NCBI GenBank assembly: GCA_027592105.1
Contig: JAQCLA010000053.1
Coordinates: 1-11,879, forward strand
Direction: 5' to 3'
Source of the DNA: Pseudomonadota bacterium
GTDB taxonomy: Bacteria; Pseudomonadota; Alphaproteobacteria; Rhodobacterales; Rhodobacteraceae
DNA length: 11,879 nucleotides
Numbering within the stretch: position 1 is the first letter of the stretch; the number at the start of each line of letters is the position of its first letter. Positions 1 through 6,200 of this stretch are shown one piece after another. The notes under the pieces were generated by a model. The model made no database searches and had not been told where the DNA came from. It saw nothing but the letters and a program-made list of their open reading frames with translations. Made by a program: the position numbers and the translations under genes.

Positions 1-409
1 TTGTCACTTCCTCGGCGCTGCGCACGCGCAAACTGGCGGTGTCGGGCGACAAGGTCGCCAGGCCGCTGGGCAGGTCGCGACCCGCAAACCACATCAGCTC
101 GTCGGCATCGAGGATCATCACCCAGCCTTCGGTGATTTCGCGATAGGCCGCTGTCATCGCCGCGCGTTGGCGCTTGGTGAACCGCGCGCCGGGCGCGACA
201 CCTATGCTGGCCCAAAGCCCGTGGGTGCAGGGGCGAAATTCCACCCTTGGGTCACCGGCCAAGGCATGTTGTGCCGGGTCATCGGGATCATCCAGAAATA
301 CGATGATCCGGGCCGCGCCTTGTGACAAATGCCATGTCAAAAAGCGTTCCAGCACGGCCGTTGGTTCGCGTGCGATCGTGACCACGGTAAGCGGACGCGT
401 GCCGGACAT
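1..409 (-). CDS. Family 2-like glycosyltransferase, N-terminal part (runs off the window)
   Basis: Seen: the reading frame starts at ATG 409 and is open to base 1, giving 136 residues of a protein whose C-terminus lies outside the window. The N-terminus has the pattern of the Glyco_tranf_2_4 type of glycosyltransferase: a beta strand (LTVVTIAREP), the helix LERFLTWHLSQGA, then strand IIVFLDDPDD. At residues 99-104 there is ILDADE, the acidic DxD-type motif that in GT-A enzymes binds the metal and nucleotide-sugar. Inferred role: cytoplasmic sugar transfer in glycan or surface polysaccharide synthesis; the sugar and acceptor cannot be told. The start lies three bases past the TAA of the upstream small gene, so it is almost certainly co-transcribed with it. 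The family call is fairly safe, the biological role is not. Confidence 0.75.
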   Translation of the reverse strand, partial: MSGTRPLTVVTIAREPTAVLERFLTWHLSQGAARIIVFLDDPDDPAQHALAGDPRVEFRPCTHGLWASIGVAPGARFTKRQRAAMTAAYREITEGWVMILDADELMWFAGRDLPSGLATLSPDTASLRVRSAEEVT

Positions 410-412
410 CGC

Positions 413-820
413 TTATACCAACCCCACGAAGCGGTCGGGGATCTTGATCGGCAGGCCTGGCTCCATCGCGCGCGGGTCGGTCGATTTGCGCGGCCGCTTG
501 GCGGGGCTGCCGTCCGCTGACCGCCCGGGTTGCTGATAGGCGATCTGTTTGGCCTCGGTGAAATCCAAGACATCGCCGACCGCGCCCGCCGCGTCGATCG
601 CGCCCAGCCTGTCGGTTTGGTGGCCAACGAAACTGCGGTGCTGGGCGGTGCCGCCGCGCGCGGCCAGCCGGTCTTGTGCCACCTGTCGATCGGCCAAGGC
701 CATGTGGAACAGCACGAAATGCGCACTCATCCGCACGGGTCGGTTGATCAGACGATGCGCGCCGCCGGCCCAATTGTTCCAGCGCGAAATCACGAAGGGC
801 TTGGTATAGGTATCGGCCAT
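413..820 (-). CDS. Unrecognised protein with probably damaged start; perhaps the C-terminal part of a glycosyltransferase
   Basis: Seen: ATG 820 opens a 135-residue frame ending at TAA 415-413, but this ATG has no Shine-Dalgarno sequence. The same frame carries protein-like sequence upstream of it (HAPLTLAQPFIGPRRFGY), back to the TAG at 892-890. A good start with a GAGGAA ribosome site lies at ATG 888 but is one base out of frame; one extra base in the CCCC run (881-884) would join it and give about 158 residues. No family is recognised with confidence. The block KPFVISRW, then GGAHRL, then FVLFHMALADR resembles the C-terminal part of family 2-like glycosyltransferases as I remember them, without the nucleotide-binding half. 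The C-terminus is a Pro/Arg-rich linker and short tail. It may be a frameshifted gene, a remnant, or a sequencing error. The next gene starts three bases after its stop. Confidence 0.55.
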   Translation of the reverse strand: MADTYTKPFVISRWNNWAGGAHRLINRPVRMSAHFVLFHMALADRQVAQDRLAARGGTAQHRSFVGHQTDRLGAIDAAGAVGDVLDFTEAKQIAYQQPGRSADGSPAKRPRKSTDPRAMEPGLPIKIPDRFVGLV

Positions 821-892
821 GTAGCCAAAGCGCCGTGGCCCGATAAAGGGCTGCGCAAGGGTCAGTGGCGCGTGTTCCTCGGGGCCATGCTA
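821..892 (-). other. Junction between two genes with a disrupted reading frame
   Basis: On the minus strand the 363-residue gene ends GGT GAG GAA TAG. One base later comes ATG (888-886), correctly spaced from GAGGAA (898-893). The frame of this ATG hits a TGA after eight codons. The frame that continues the upstream gene past its TAG reads coherently (EEHAPLTLAQPF) into the next gene. Either a base is missing in the CCCC run or the TAG is a nonsense change within one long frame. Confidence 0.5.
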
Positions 893-1981
893 TTCCTCAC
901 CCGCCGCGATGGCATGGGCCGTCATCTCGGCCATCTGGCGACGGGCCGCGTCAGTCGGGCGGTCATAGGCGTCGCGCGCGAAGGCATAGCTTGGAGCCGA
1001 GACGATCAGCCGGTGATCGGCGTGGTTCCACGACAGCTCCCACTGGCCTTTGATCACGGCATGGGACATCTCGGGCGAAAGCCCGCCCTCGAAGCGGGTC
1101 ACGAAAAGCGGTGTGTCGAAGCCGAGCTTACCCAAGCCCGCTGTCAGCCGCGCCATGACGGCCAGCATCCCGTCGCGATAGGCGAGGGGGTCATCGCCCA
1201 GATGTTCGAGCGCGTAATCAAGGCAGATGGCGGCGATCTTGGCGCGTTTGCCGATGTTGGCTGCCGCCGCTTTCAGGTTGTTTGCGGCGATGAGCAGGTT
1301 CTCGACCGCGCGGCCGCCCGCGAGATCCGTGGCGCTGGCCGAGGCATCGGTTTCGGCGCGGGCGAAGATCAGGGGCAGGGGGGCGAATTTCTCGATCTGC
1401 CAGTGCAGGATGGTCTCGGCCACCAGCACCTCATGCGTGGCTTCGCGCAAGGGCTCCAGCCGGTCGGTTTCGCGTGCGGCTTCGATCCCCGCCATGCCGA
1501 CCGCGCCGATGTCGTCGTCGGCGCTGACGATATGGTGGGGGAAGGCGGGCGCGCCGGGATTGGCGAGTGCGGCGCGTGGGCCGCCAAGGCCCAGGATGCC
1601 CCAGACCGCACCCGGCCCATCGCCCACGATCGCGCCGCCCGTGATATGGCGGCGAAAGCCGCGCACCCCTTGGGCCCCGTCGAGCCGGGCGGTGAAGCGC
1701 AGCCAATCGCCGTCGCGCGCCACGCCCCAAGCGTCGATCCCGTCGAGCAGATCATCGGCCCCGGCATCGGTGGGGCTGTCCTGCGTAGGGTGCGCCTTCA
1801 GGCGCACCGCCCCTGCCGCGTCATCCGCCCCCCCAAGGCGCAGCGCGATATCGGCGATCACCTTGTCAGACAGCCGCATCGCCAGCCCCGTGGGGTCAAA
1901 GCGGATCACATCGCCATTCTTGGCGCGCACCACCACGCCGTGTCCTGCGATCAGGGTGTCGTCATCATCAGGCTCGGGCAT
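890..1981 (-). CDS. Unrecognised 363-residue protein; possible degenerate SGNH/sialate-esterase-like fold
   Basis: Seen: ATG 1981, preceded by GAAAGG at a suitable distance, to TAG 892-890. The protein is soluble, with no signal peptide or membrane segment, and the N-terminus is very acidic (MPEPDDDD). Residues about 10-110 read like a beta-rich domain. Residues about 145-360 alternate strand and helix: ...VLVAETILHW, PLPLIFARAETDASA, a helical stretch around 225-250, PLFVTRFEGG, then YDRPTDAARRQMAEMTAHAI. The order 'AETDA' then 'DRPT' near the end resembles the blocks of sialate-O-acetylesterase/SGNH proteins (usually QGE-D and DxxH), but the expected catalytic His position is Thr343, so it would be degenerate. 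This comparison is weak and from memory. It lies 27 bases after the glycosyltransferase-methyltransferase gene and in the same direction, which suggests a role in glycan handling. Its C-terminus may be truncated (see junction). Confidence 0.7.
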   Translation of the reverse strand: MPEPDDDDTLIAGHGVVVRAKNGDVIRFDPTGLAMRLSDKVIADIALRLGGADDAAGAVRLKAHPTQDSPTDAGADDLLDGIDAWGVARDGDWLRFTARLDGAQGVRGFRRHITGGAIVGDGPGAVWGILGLGGPRAALANPGAPAFPHHIVSADDDIGAVGMAGIEAARETDRLEPLREATHEVLVAETILHWQIEKFAPLPLIFARAETDASASATDLAGGRAVENLLIAANNLKAAAANIGKRAKIAAICLDYALEHLGDDPLAYRDGMLAVMARLTAGLGKLGFDTPLFVTRFEGGLSPEMSHAVIKGQWELSWNHADHRLIVSAPSYAFARDAYDRPTDAARRQMAEMTAHAIAAGEE

Positions 1982-2008
1982 GGGCGGCCTTTCGGGTCGG
2001 GGATGGGG

Positions 2009-3820
2009 TCATGGCGTTGTCCGGTCGAATTGCAAGCTGCCTGCGCCCGCGCGATCGGGTGCTTCGGCAAAGCCCTTTTCCGCCAGCACCGGGCCGTAGC
2101 CTGCGCGCAGCTCGGCCGCCTGTTCGTCAGAGGCGAAGGGGACGAGCACGCGCCGGACCGTCTTGAGGTCTTGGCCGGCAAGGATCGCGGCGAGCAGATC
2201 GGCTGGGCGGCTGATGCGCAGCGCGCTGGGGCGAAAATCATGCAGATAGGCGGCAAGCCCGCCCGCCTCGGCCCCGGCATCATTGGGCAGGCGGAGGGGG
2301 CCATCGGCCCATTTCAGCCGCGCCGAATTCTCGGCACCCGCGCGGCGCGCGACCTCTTGGGCCAGCGTGATCAGTTCGGCCCGGTGATCATGGGCGAGGA
2401 TGACCAACTTTTCGGTCAGCTTGATCGCCCGGATCGGCAGAAAGCCAAGCCCCACCCCGATGTCGAGGACGCGCGTGTGGCCGTCGAGATAGCCCATGAT
2501 GTTGCGCGCATGGCGACGCTCGAACCGGCCCGCGACGATGGCGGTCAGCGCCTCGGGGCGAAAGATGCGGGCGTCTGCCGGCAGGGCGATCTCGTGATTG
2601 GGCACCCAGTCGCGCGGCACATCGCCCGACAGGTCGAGCGGCGCGGGCAGGTAGGGGTTGCCCCCCTCGACGGCCCAGCCCGCGATGGTTTCGATGCGGC
2701 GTTCCTCCTTTGGGCGGGCGCTTGCCTTTTTCTCGACGGCGCTCATCAGGGCCGCGATCTTGGCGGGGTCGCGGGCCTGCGGCGGCTTGGCCTCCACATC
2801 GGTGATCGGCACCTTCGAGGCTGCGATCAGGCTGTCGCGGAGCTGTTCGTAGGCCTCGGTCTGGCGGTATTCGGCAAGGCGTGCCTCGACCCGTTCGAGG
2901 GCCGTGTGATGCAGCTTGTTCAGGACCGGGTCTTTCAGCAATTCGGCCATGATGTGCGCGCGCTCGGGCGCATGGCGCAGGATGGCGCGATCCTCGACCT
3001 CGTTGCGGTCCTGAAGCGACCAGTAATCGGCGTTGTACTTGTCTTTCTTGTTGTTCACATTGCCGCGGAACTTGCGCACGGCGTAAGCATCCACGGATTT
3101 CACCGCATAATGGTTCATCTGCGCCCAATCATAGCCGATGGTGCGCCGGATCGAGCGCCAGCCGCGGAAGCGGAAGTAATCCTCCATCGGGCGGCCAGAG
3201 CCGTTGAGCCATTTGATCGTGTCGGGAAAGCCGTCTTCCAGATGTTTGGATTTGATCGCGGGGCGGTGGATGCCGAGTTTCCAGTATTCGGGGTCGAATT
3301 TGAACAGCGTCTTGACCCCCCAACCCTTGTTCCACAGAGGCGGGGCCGCGCGGGTATATTGCTCGGTCACGGGCGCGCGCGACCAATCCACCACGCCGCC
3401 CGAGCCGAAGATGCGCCATGTGATGACCACGCCATTGGCGCCGCGCGCGACCGTGTCATCGAGCATCCCCTCAAGGCTGCCCGCAGGGTGGTTGATGGAC
3501 AGGAATTCATCAGCGTCAAAAACAAGCACCCAATCGGCATTCTGCACCAAGGGTTCGGCTTGGGCGTGGTTGAGCGCCGAGGGCTGGGGTTTGATCCCTT
3601 CGGGGATGACATTGGGGCGGTGGTAGCCAAGGCCCAGCTCTTCGAGCCGGATCAGCATCGCGTCGGTGCCGTCGAAACAATCGTTGGTATAGACGAGGAT
3701 ATCGGTGAACCCCACGGCAAGGTGATGGGCGAACCATTCCAGAAGGAACGGCGCCTCGTCCTTCATCATCGAAACCGCCATGACGGTGCCGTGTTTCGAT
3801 TGTGGTTTGAGGTGCTGCAT
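2009..3820 (-). CDS. Two-domain protein: family 2 glycosyltransferase plus SAM methyltransferase-like domain
   Basis: Seen: 603 residues. Residues about 11-250 match the Glyco_tranf_2_4 pattern: MKDEAPFLLEWFAHHLAVGF, then strand ILVYTNDCFDGT, and VLVFDADEF (98-106) with the DxD-type acidic motif. A charged helical linker, probably partly coiled, spans about 270-375 and is rich in Lys/Glu/Ala. Residues about 410-600 contain VLDIGVGLGFLP (451-462), a typical motif I of class I SAM-dependent methyltransferases, followed by ILAHDHR with an acidic residue where motif II is expected. Inferred: a cytoplasmic glycan-building enzyme that may add a sugar and methylate it, or use the second domain for binding only. 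ATG 3820 is the first start after an in-frame stop, but its GGGG sequence lies too close to be a good ribosome site; Met14 is an alternative. It is the first gene of the four-gene set. Confidence 0.8.
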   Translation of the reverse strand: MQHLKPQSKHGTVMAVSMMKDEAPFLLEWFAHHLAVGFTDILVYTNDCFDGTDAMLIRLEELGLGYHRPNVIPEGIKPQPSALNHAQAEPLVQNADWVLVFDADEFLSINHPAGSLEGMLDDTVARGANGVVITWRIFGSGGVVDWSRAPVTEQYTRAAPPLWNKGWGVKTLFKFDPEYWKLGIHRPAIKSKHLEDGFPDTIKWLNGSGRPMEDYFRFRGWRSIRRTIGYDWAQMNHYAVKSVDAYAVRKFRGNVNNKKDKYNADYWSLQDRNEVEDRAILRHAPERAHIMAELLKDPVLNKLHHTALERVEARLAEYRQTEAYEQLRDSLIAASKVPITDVEAKPPQARDPAKIAALMSAVEKKASARPKEERRIETIAGWAVEGGNPYLPAPLDLSGDVPRDWVPNHEIALPADARIFRPEALTAIVAGRFERRHARNIMGYLDGHTRVLDIGVGLGFLPIRAIKLTEKLVILAHDHRAELITLAQEVARRAGAENSARLKWADGPLRLPNDAGAEAGGLAAYLHDFRPSALRISRPADLLAAILAGQDLKTVRRVLVPFASDEQAAELRAGYGPVLAEKGFAEAPDRAGAGSLQFDRTTP

Positions 3821-3870
3821 CCCCCGGCATGCCCCGCTTCGGCCTCTGGATTATGGGCCATTCGGGACAG

Positions 3871-3898
3871 GTGTTAGCACGTTCGACGGTGATCGCAA
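3871..3898 (-). promoter_or_regulatory. Possible promoter of the glycosyltransferase set
   Basis: On the minus strand TTGCGA (3898-3893) and TAACAC (3876-3871) are 16 bases apart and lie just downstream of the hairpin at 3905-3931 and 50 bases before ATG 3820. Both boxes are imperfect. CATAAT at 3855-3850 is another possible -10 box, without a good -35. This is a guess from pattern only. Confidence 0.22.
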
Positions 3899-3904
3899 AC
3901 GAAA

Positions 3905-3931
3905 GACCGGCGTAGGTTGCCCGCGCCGGTC
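3905..3931. terminator. Hairpin with T-rich flanks, likely terminator of the membrane-protein gene
   Basis: GACCGGCG (3905-3912) and CGCCGGTC (3924-3931) form a perfect 8-base-pair stem with an 11-base loop. On the minus strand it lies about 25 bases past the stop at 3957 and is followed by TTTCGTTT. The other strand has CGGTTTT. The T tracts are short, so termination may be partial. Confidence 0.5.
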
Positions 3932-3956
3932 CGGTTTTCAGTGGGTGATGCGCGCT

Positions 3957-5165
3957 TCAGGCGGTGCGCATCGCCGTGCCGCGCGGGGCGCGGAAGTGGC
4001 GCTGGTGCAAAAAGATGACAAGCGCCACAGCTGTGAATTGCAGCGCGATGGCGATCGCGCTTAGCGCCCAGTAGGCCGTGCTGAACTTCTCGATCAGACC
4101 GGCGCTGACGAGACCGGCATTGATCCAGAACTGCATCAGGACCGACATCGCCACGGGCGGGCAGACCAGCGCGTAATTGCCGGGGCTGATCGCCGCGCCG
4201 GTCAGAAAGCGGCGGGCATAGCCGGTGGCGGCCAGAACCGTCAGACCGAAGAGCGCGAAGAGGATCTCGACCGACAGAAGGCGGGTCAGAAGCATCATCT
4301 TTTCGGCACCCTCCATATGGACGCCGAAGCTGACCTCGAGCCCGTGGGCTTGGCGCAGCATCAAGATGCCCAAGATCGTGGTGATCGGCACAATCATCAT
4401 CAGCGTGGGTGCTTGTTCAGCGGCGACACCGTTCTCCATGATCGACCGCAGACCGAGGACGAGGCCCACCAGAACGATGAAGGCTGACGCGACGAGGAAG
4501 AAGCTCGACAAGATCAAGCCGATGCCGGCGACCGTGGCATTGGCGCTGAGGGCTGCGGGGGCGGCAAGGCCCACGCCGGTCATGGCCAGCGCGAAGGCGG
4601 GCAGCATCTGGGCGAAGGAGTTGTTCTTGGCGCAGTCGAACCCACCCGAGGCGGTGACACGCGCGATGAATTGGCCCAATTGCTTGAAGGCCAGATAGCC
4701 GACGGCAAGGAAGGCCACCATCGCCAAGGGGAAGAGGTATTCGATCACCGACCACAGCCCCGGCACGAAGACGAGGCCAAGGATGAAGCCGCCATTGATC
4801 GACATGGCGAGCGCCAAGGGCAGGGCCATCATTTGCGTCTGGGCGTTGGAATTGGCGAGCGCCTGACCTTTGTTCGAGGTCCAGAAGCCGCGCATCTTGC
4901 GCAGGTTCCAGATCAGCAGCGACAGGTTCAGCGCGCCGAAGATGGCGATGCCCAAAAGTGCGATAGTGATGGCGGCGGTCAGGGCCGCATCGCCACGGCC
5001 AAGGGCGGCCACGATATCTTCGAAGATCGGCACGGTGCGGCCGGGATGGGGCACCCAATGCATCAGATACATGAAGAAGGTGACGGAAATGCCGCCCGCG
5101 CCCACGGAGGCGAGGAAATAGAGCGGTGACCAGTTATCGGCGGGGCGTGTTTGGGAATGTGACAT
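3957..5165 (-). CDS. Polytopic inner-membrane protein, TsoY-like (cysteine form)
   Basis: Seen: 402 residues, mostly hydrophobic, with about ten predicted membrane segments (roughly 17-38, 62-88, 112-138, 140-160, 184-204, 211-240, 253-270, 295-315, 330-355, 365-388). The start PLYFLASVGAGGISVTFFMYLMHWVPHPG and its length match a family I remember as 'TsoY family (seleno)protein', some members of which carry selenocysteine; here the only cysteines are Cys178 (GFDCAKN) and Cys335 (ALVCPP). The repeated helix layout also recalls TehA/SLAC1-type anion channels. Function is not known to me; a transport or redox role linked to sulfur or small anions is only a guess. The start is secure: AAGGAG (5180-5175) sits nine bases before ATG 5165. 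It has its own upstream region and a hairpin after its stop, so it is probably a single transcription unit. Confidence 0.6.
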   Translation of the reverse strand: MSHSQTRPADNWSPLYFLASVGAGGISVTFFMYLMHWVPHPGRTVPIFEDIVAALGRGDAALTAAITIALLGIAIFGALNLSLLIWNLRKMRGFWTSNKGQALANSNAQTQMMALPLALAMSINGGFILGLVFVPGLWSVIEYLFPLAMVAFLAVGYLAFKQLGQFIARVTASGGFDCAKNNSFAQMLPAFALAMTGVGLAAPAALSANATVAGIGLILSSFFLVASAFIVLVGLVLGLRSIMENGVAAEQAPTLMMIVPITTILGILMLRQAHGLEVSFGVHMEGAEKMMLLTRLLSVEILFALFGLTVLAATGYARRFLTGAAISPGNYALVCPPVAMSVLMQFWINAGLVSAGLIEKFSTAYWALSAIAIALQFTAVALVIFLHQRHFRAPRGTAMRTA

Positions 5166-5273
5166 GGCTTAAGTCTCCTTGATGGGAGAGGGGGTAGGCC
5201 ATGCAACCCATGCGTGTCGGTGACTTTGTTACCAGCGTCAATTAATTTTGCGCGCAGGGTCATTTTTCCAACC

Positions 5274-5305
5274 CCGTAGGGTGCGTCTGAAGGCACACCC
5301 TACGG
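5274..5305. repeat. REP-like palindrome CCGTAGGGTG...CACCCTACGG
   Basis: Two perfect 10-base arms (5274-5283 and 5296-5305) enclose a 12-base loop. Neither strand has a T tract after the hairpin, so it is not a canonical intrinsic terminator, although it lies just past the stop of the symporter gene (5313). From memory, 'GTAGGGTG...CACCCTAC' palindromes recur between genes of Rhodobacterales, which would make this one copy of a dispersed element. Confidence 0.6.
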
Positions 5306-5312
5306 ATGGTGT

Positions 5313-6194
5313 TTACAGCAAGCTGTCGGGCATCTTTTGTTCTGCCGCCGTATTGGCGCGGCGGAAAAACAGCGTGACCAGCGTCGAGACGATCACGATG
5401 AACAGCGAGTAAAGCGCAGGCACCGCCATGATCGCTTGCTGCTGGTCGGGCGGAAAGGTGAAGACGATGATCGCAATTGCCAATGGCCCGTTCTGGATGC
5501 CCGTCTCAAGCGCCACGGTGCGCGCATTGCGCGGATGCAGCTTGAGGGCGGTGGCGAAAAGATAGCCCAGCGTGATGCCCACAAGCCCCAGACCGATGGC
5601 CGCCACATAGGTGGCAGGCGTGGTGTTGAGCAAAAACTGCCAGTTCTGCGGCACCCATGTGACCATGATGAAGGCGATGAAGAACAGCGCCAAAAGCGCG
5701 CCGCAAAACTCGATCACCGCGCCCACATTGGCGTTGAGCTTGCGCAGCCCCATGCCGATGGCCACAGGCACCAAGAGCACGATCAGCACGCGCACGATAT
5801 CCTCGCGCGGGATGTCGAGATCGAGGGCCGAGGCATAAAGCAGCAAGATGATCGGGATCAAGATCACCCCTGTCACGGTCGAGGTGACCGTCATCAAGAC
5901 CGACAACGCCAGATTGCCCTTGGAGAAATAGGTAAAGATATTCGAGGTCGTGCCGCCCGGCATGCAGGCCATGATCAAGATGCCGATAGCGATGGGTTCG
6001 GGGACAACCAAGAACACCGCCATCATAAAGCCCAACAGCGGCATGATCCCATATTGGCTGATCACGCCGATGCCCAAGCCATAGGGCCGCTTGAGCGCCA
6101 GATAGAAGTCGCGCGGCGTGAGCGAGGCCCCCATGCCCAGCATGATGATCGCCACCATGATGCCCAAGAGCGTCTGTGTGAATTCATCGACCAT
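5313..6194 (-). CDS. Bile acid:sodium symporter (BASS/SBF) family carboxylate transporter
   Basis: Seen: 293 residues and about nine to ten hydrophobic segments throughout. Family signatures are present: GMGASLTPRDF near residues 20-30 in the first helix, CMPGGTTSN at 77-85 (discontinuous helix, sodium/substrate site), and LETGIQNGPLA at 229-239, the conserved E-x-G-x-Q-N segment of SBF proteins. Known for the family: Na+-coupled uptake of organic anions such as bile acids, pyruvate or pantoate across the inner membrane; the substrate cannot be read from sequence. It begins six bases after the stop of the acyl-CoA ligase gene, and its ribosome site (GGAG) lies inside the last codons of that gene, so the two are translationally coupled. 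This suggests it imports the acid the ligase activates. The palindrome at 5274-5305 follows its stop. Confidence 0.88.
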   Translation of the reverse strand: MVDEFTQTLLGIMVAIIMLGMGASLTPRDFYLALKRPYGLGIGVISQYGIMPLLGFMMAVFLVVPEPIAIGILIMACMPGGTTSNIFTYFSKGNLALSVLMTVTSTVTGVILIPIILLLYASALDLDIPREDIVRVLIVLLVPVAIGMGLRKLNANVGAVIEFCGALLALFFIAFIMVTWVPQNWQFLLNTTPATYVAAIGLGLVGITLGYLFATALKLHPRNARTVALETGIQNGPLAIAIIVFTFPPDQQQAIMAVPALYSLFIVIVSTLVTLFFRRANTAAEQKMPDSLL

Positions 6195-6200
6195 GCTGTC

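Noticed and set aside
881..884. Phase-variable C tract
   Set aside because: Four bases are too short for slipped-strand phase variation; a simple indel or sequencing error is more likely.
530..3877. Very long open frame (1115 codons) on the plus strand
   Set aside because: It lies antisense to the minus-strand genes with recognisable domains. It arises because the GC-rich codon pattern removes stops from the opposite frame; its product is Gly/His/Arg-rich with no domain.
5236..5241. TTGACG on the minus strand as a -35 box for the TsoY-like gene
   Set aside because: It is a good -35 match but has no acceptable -10 box 16-18 bases downstream.
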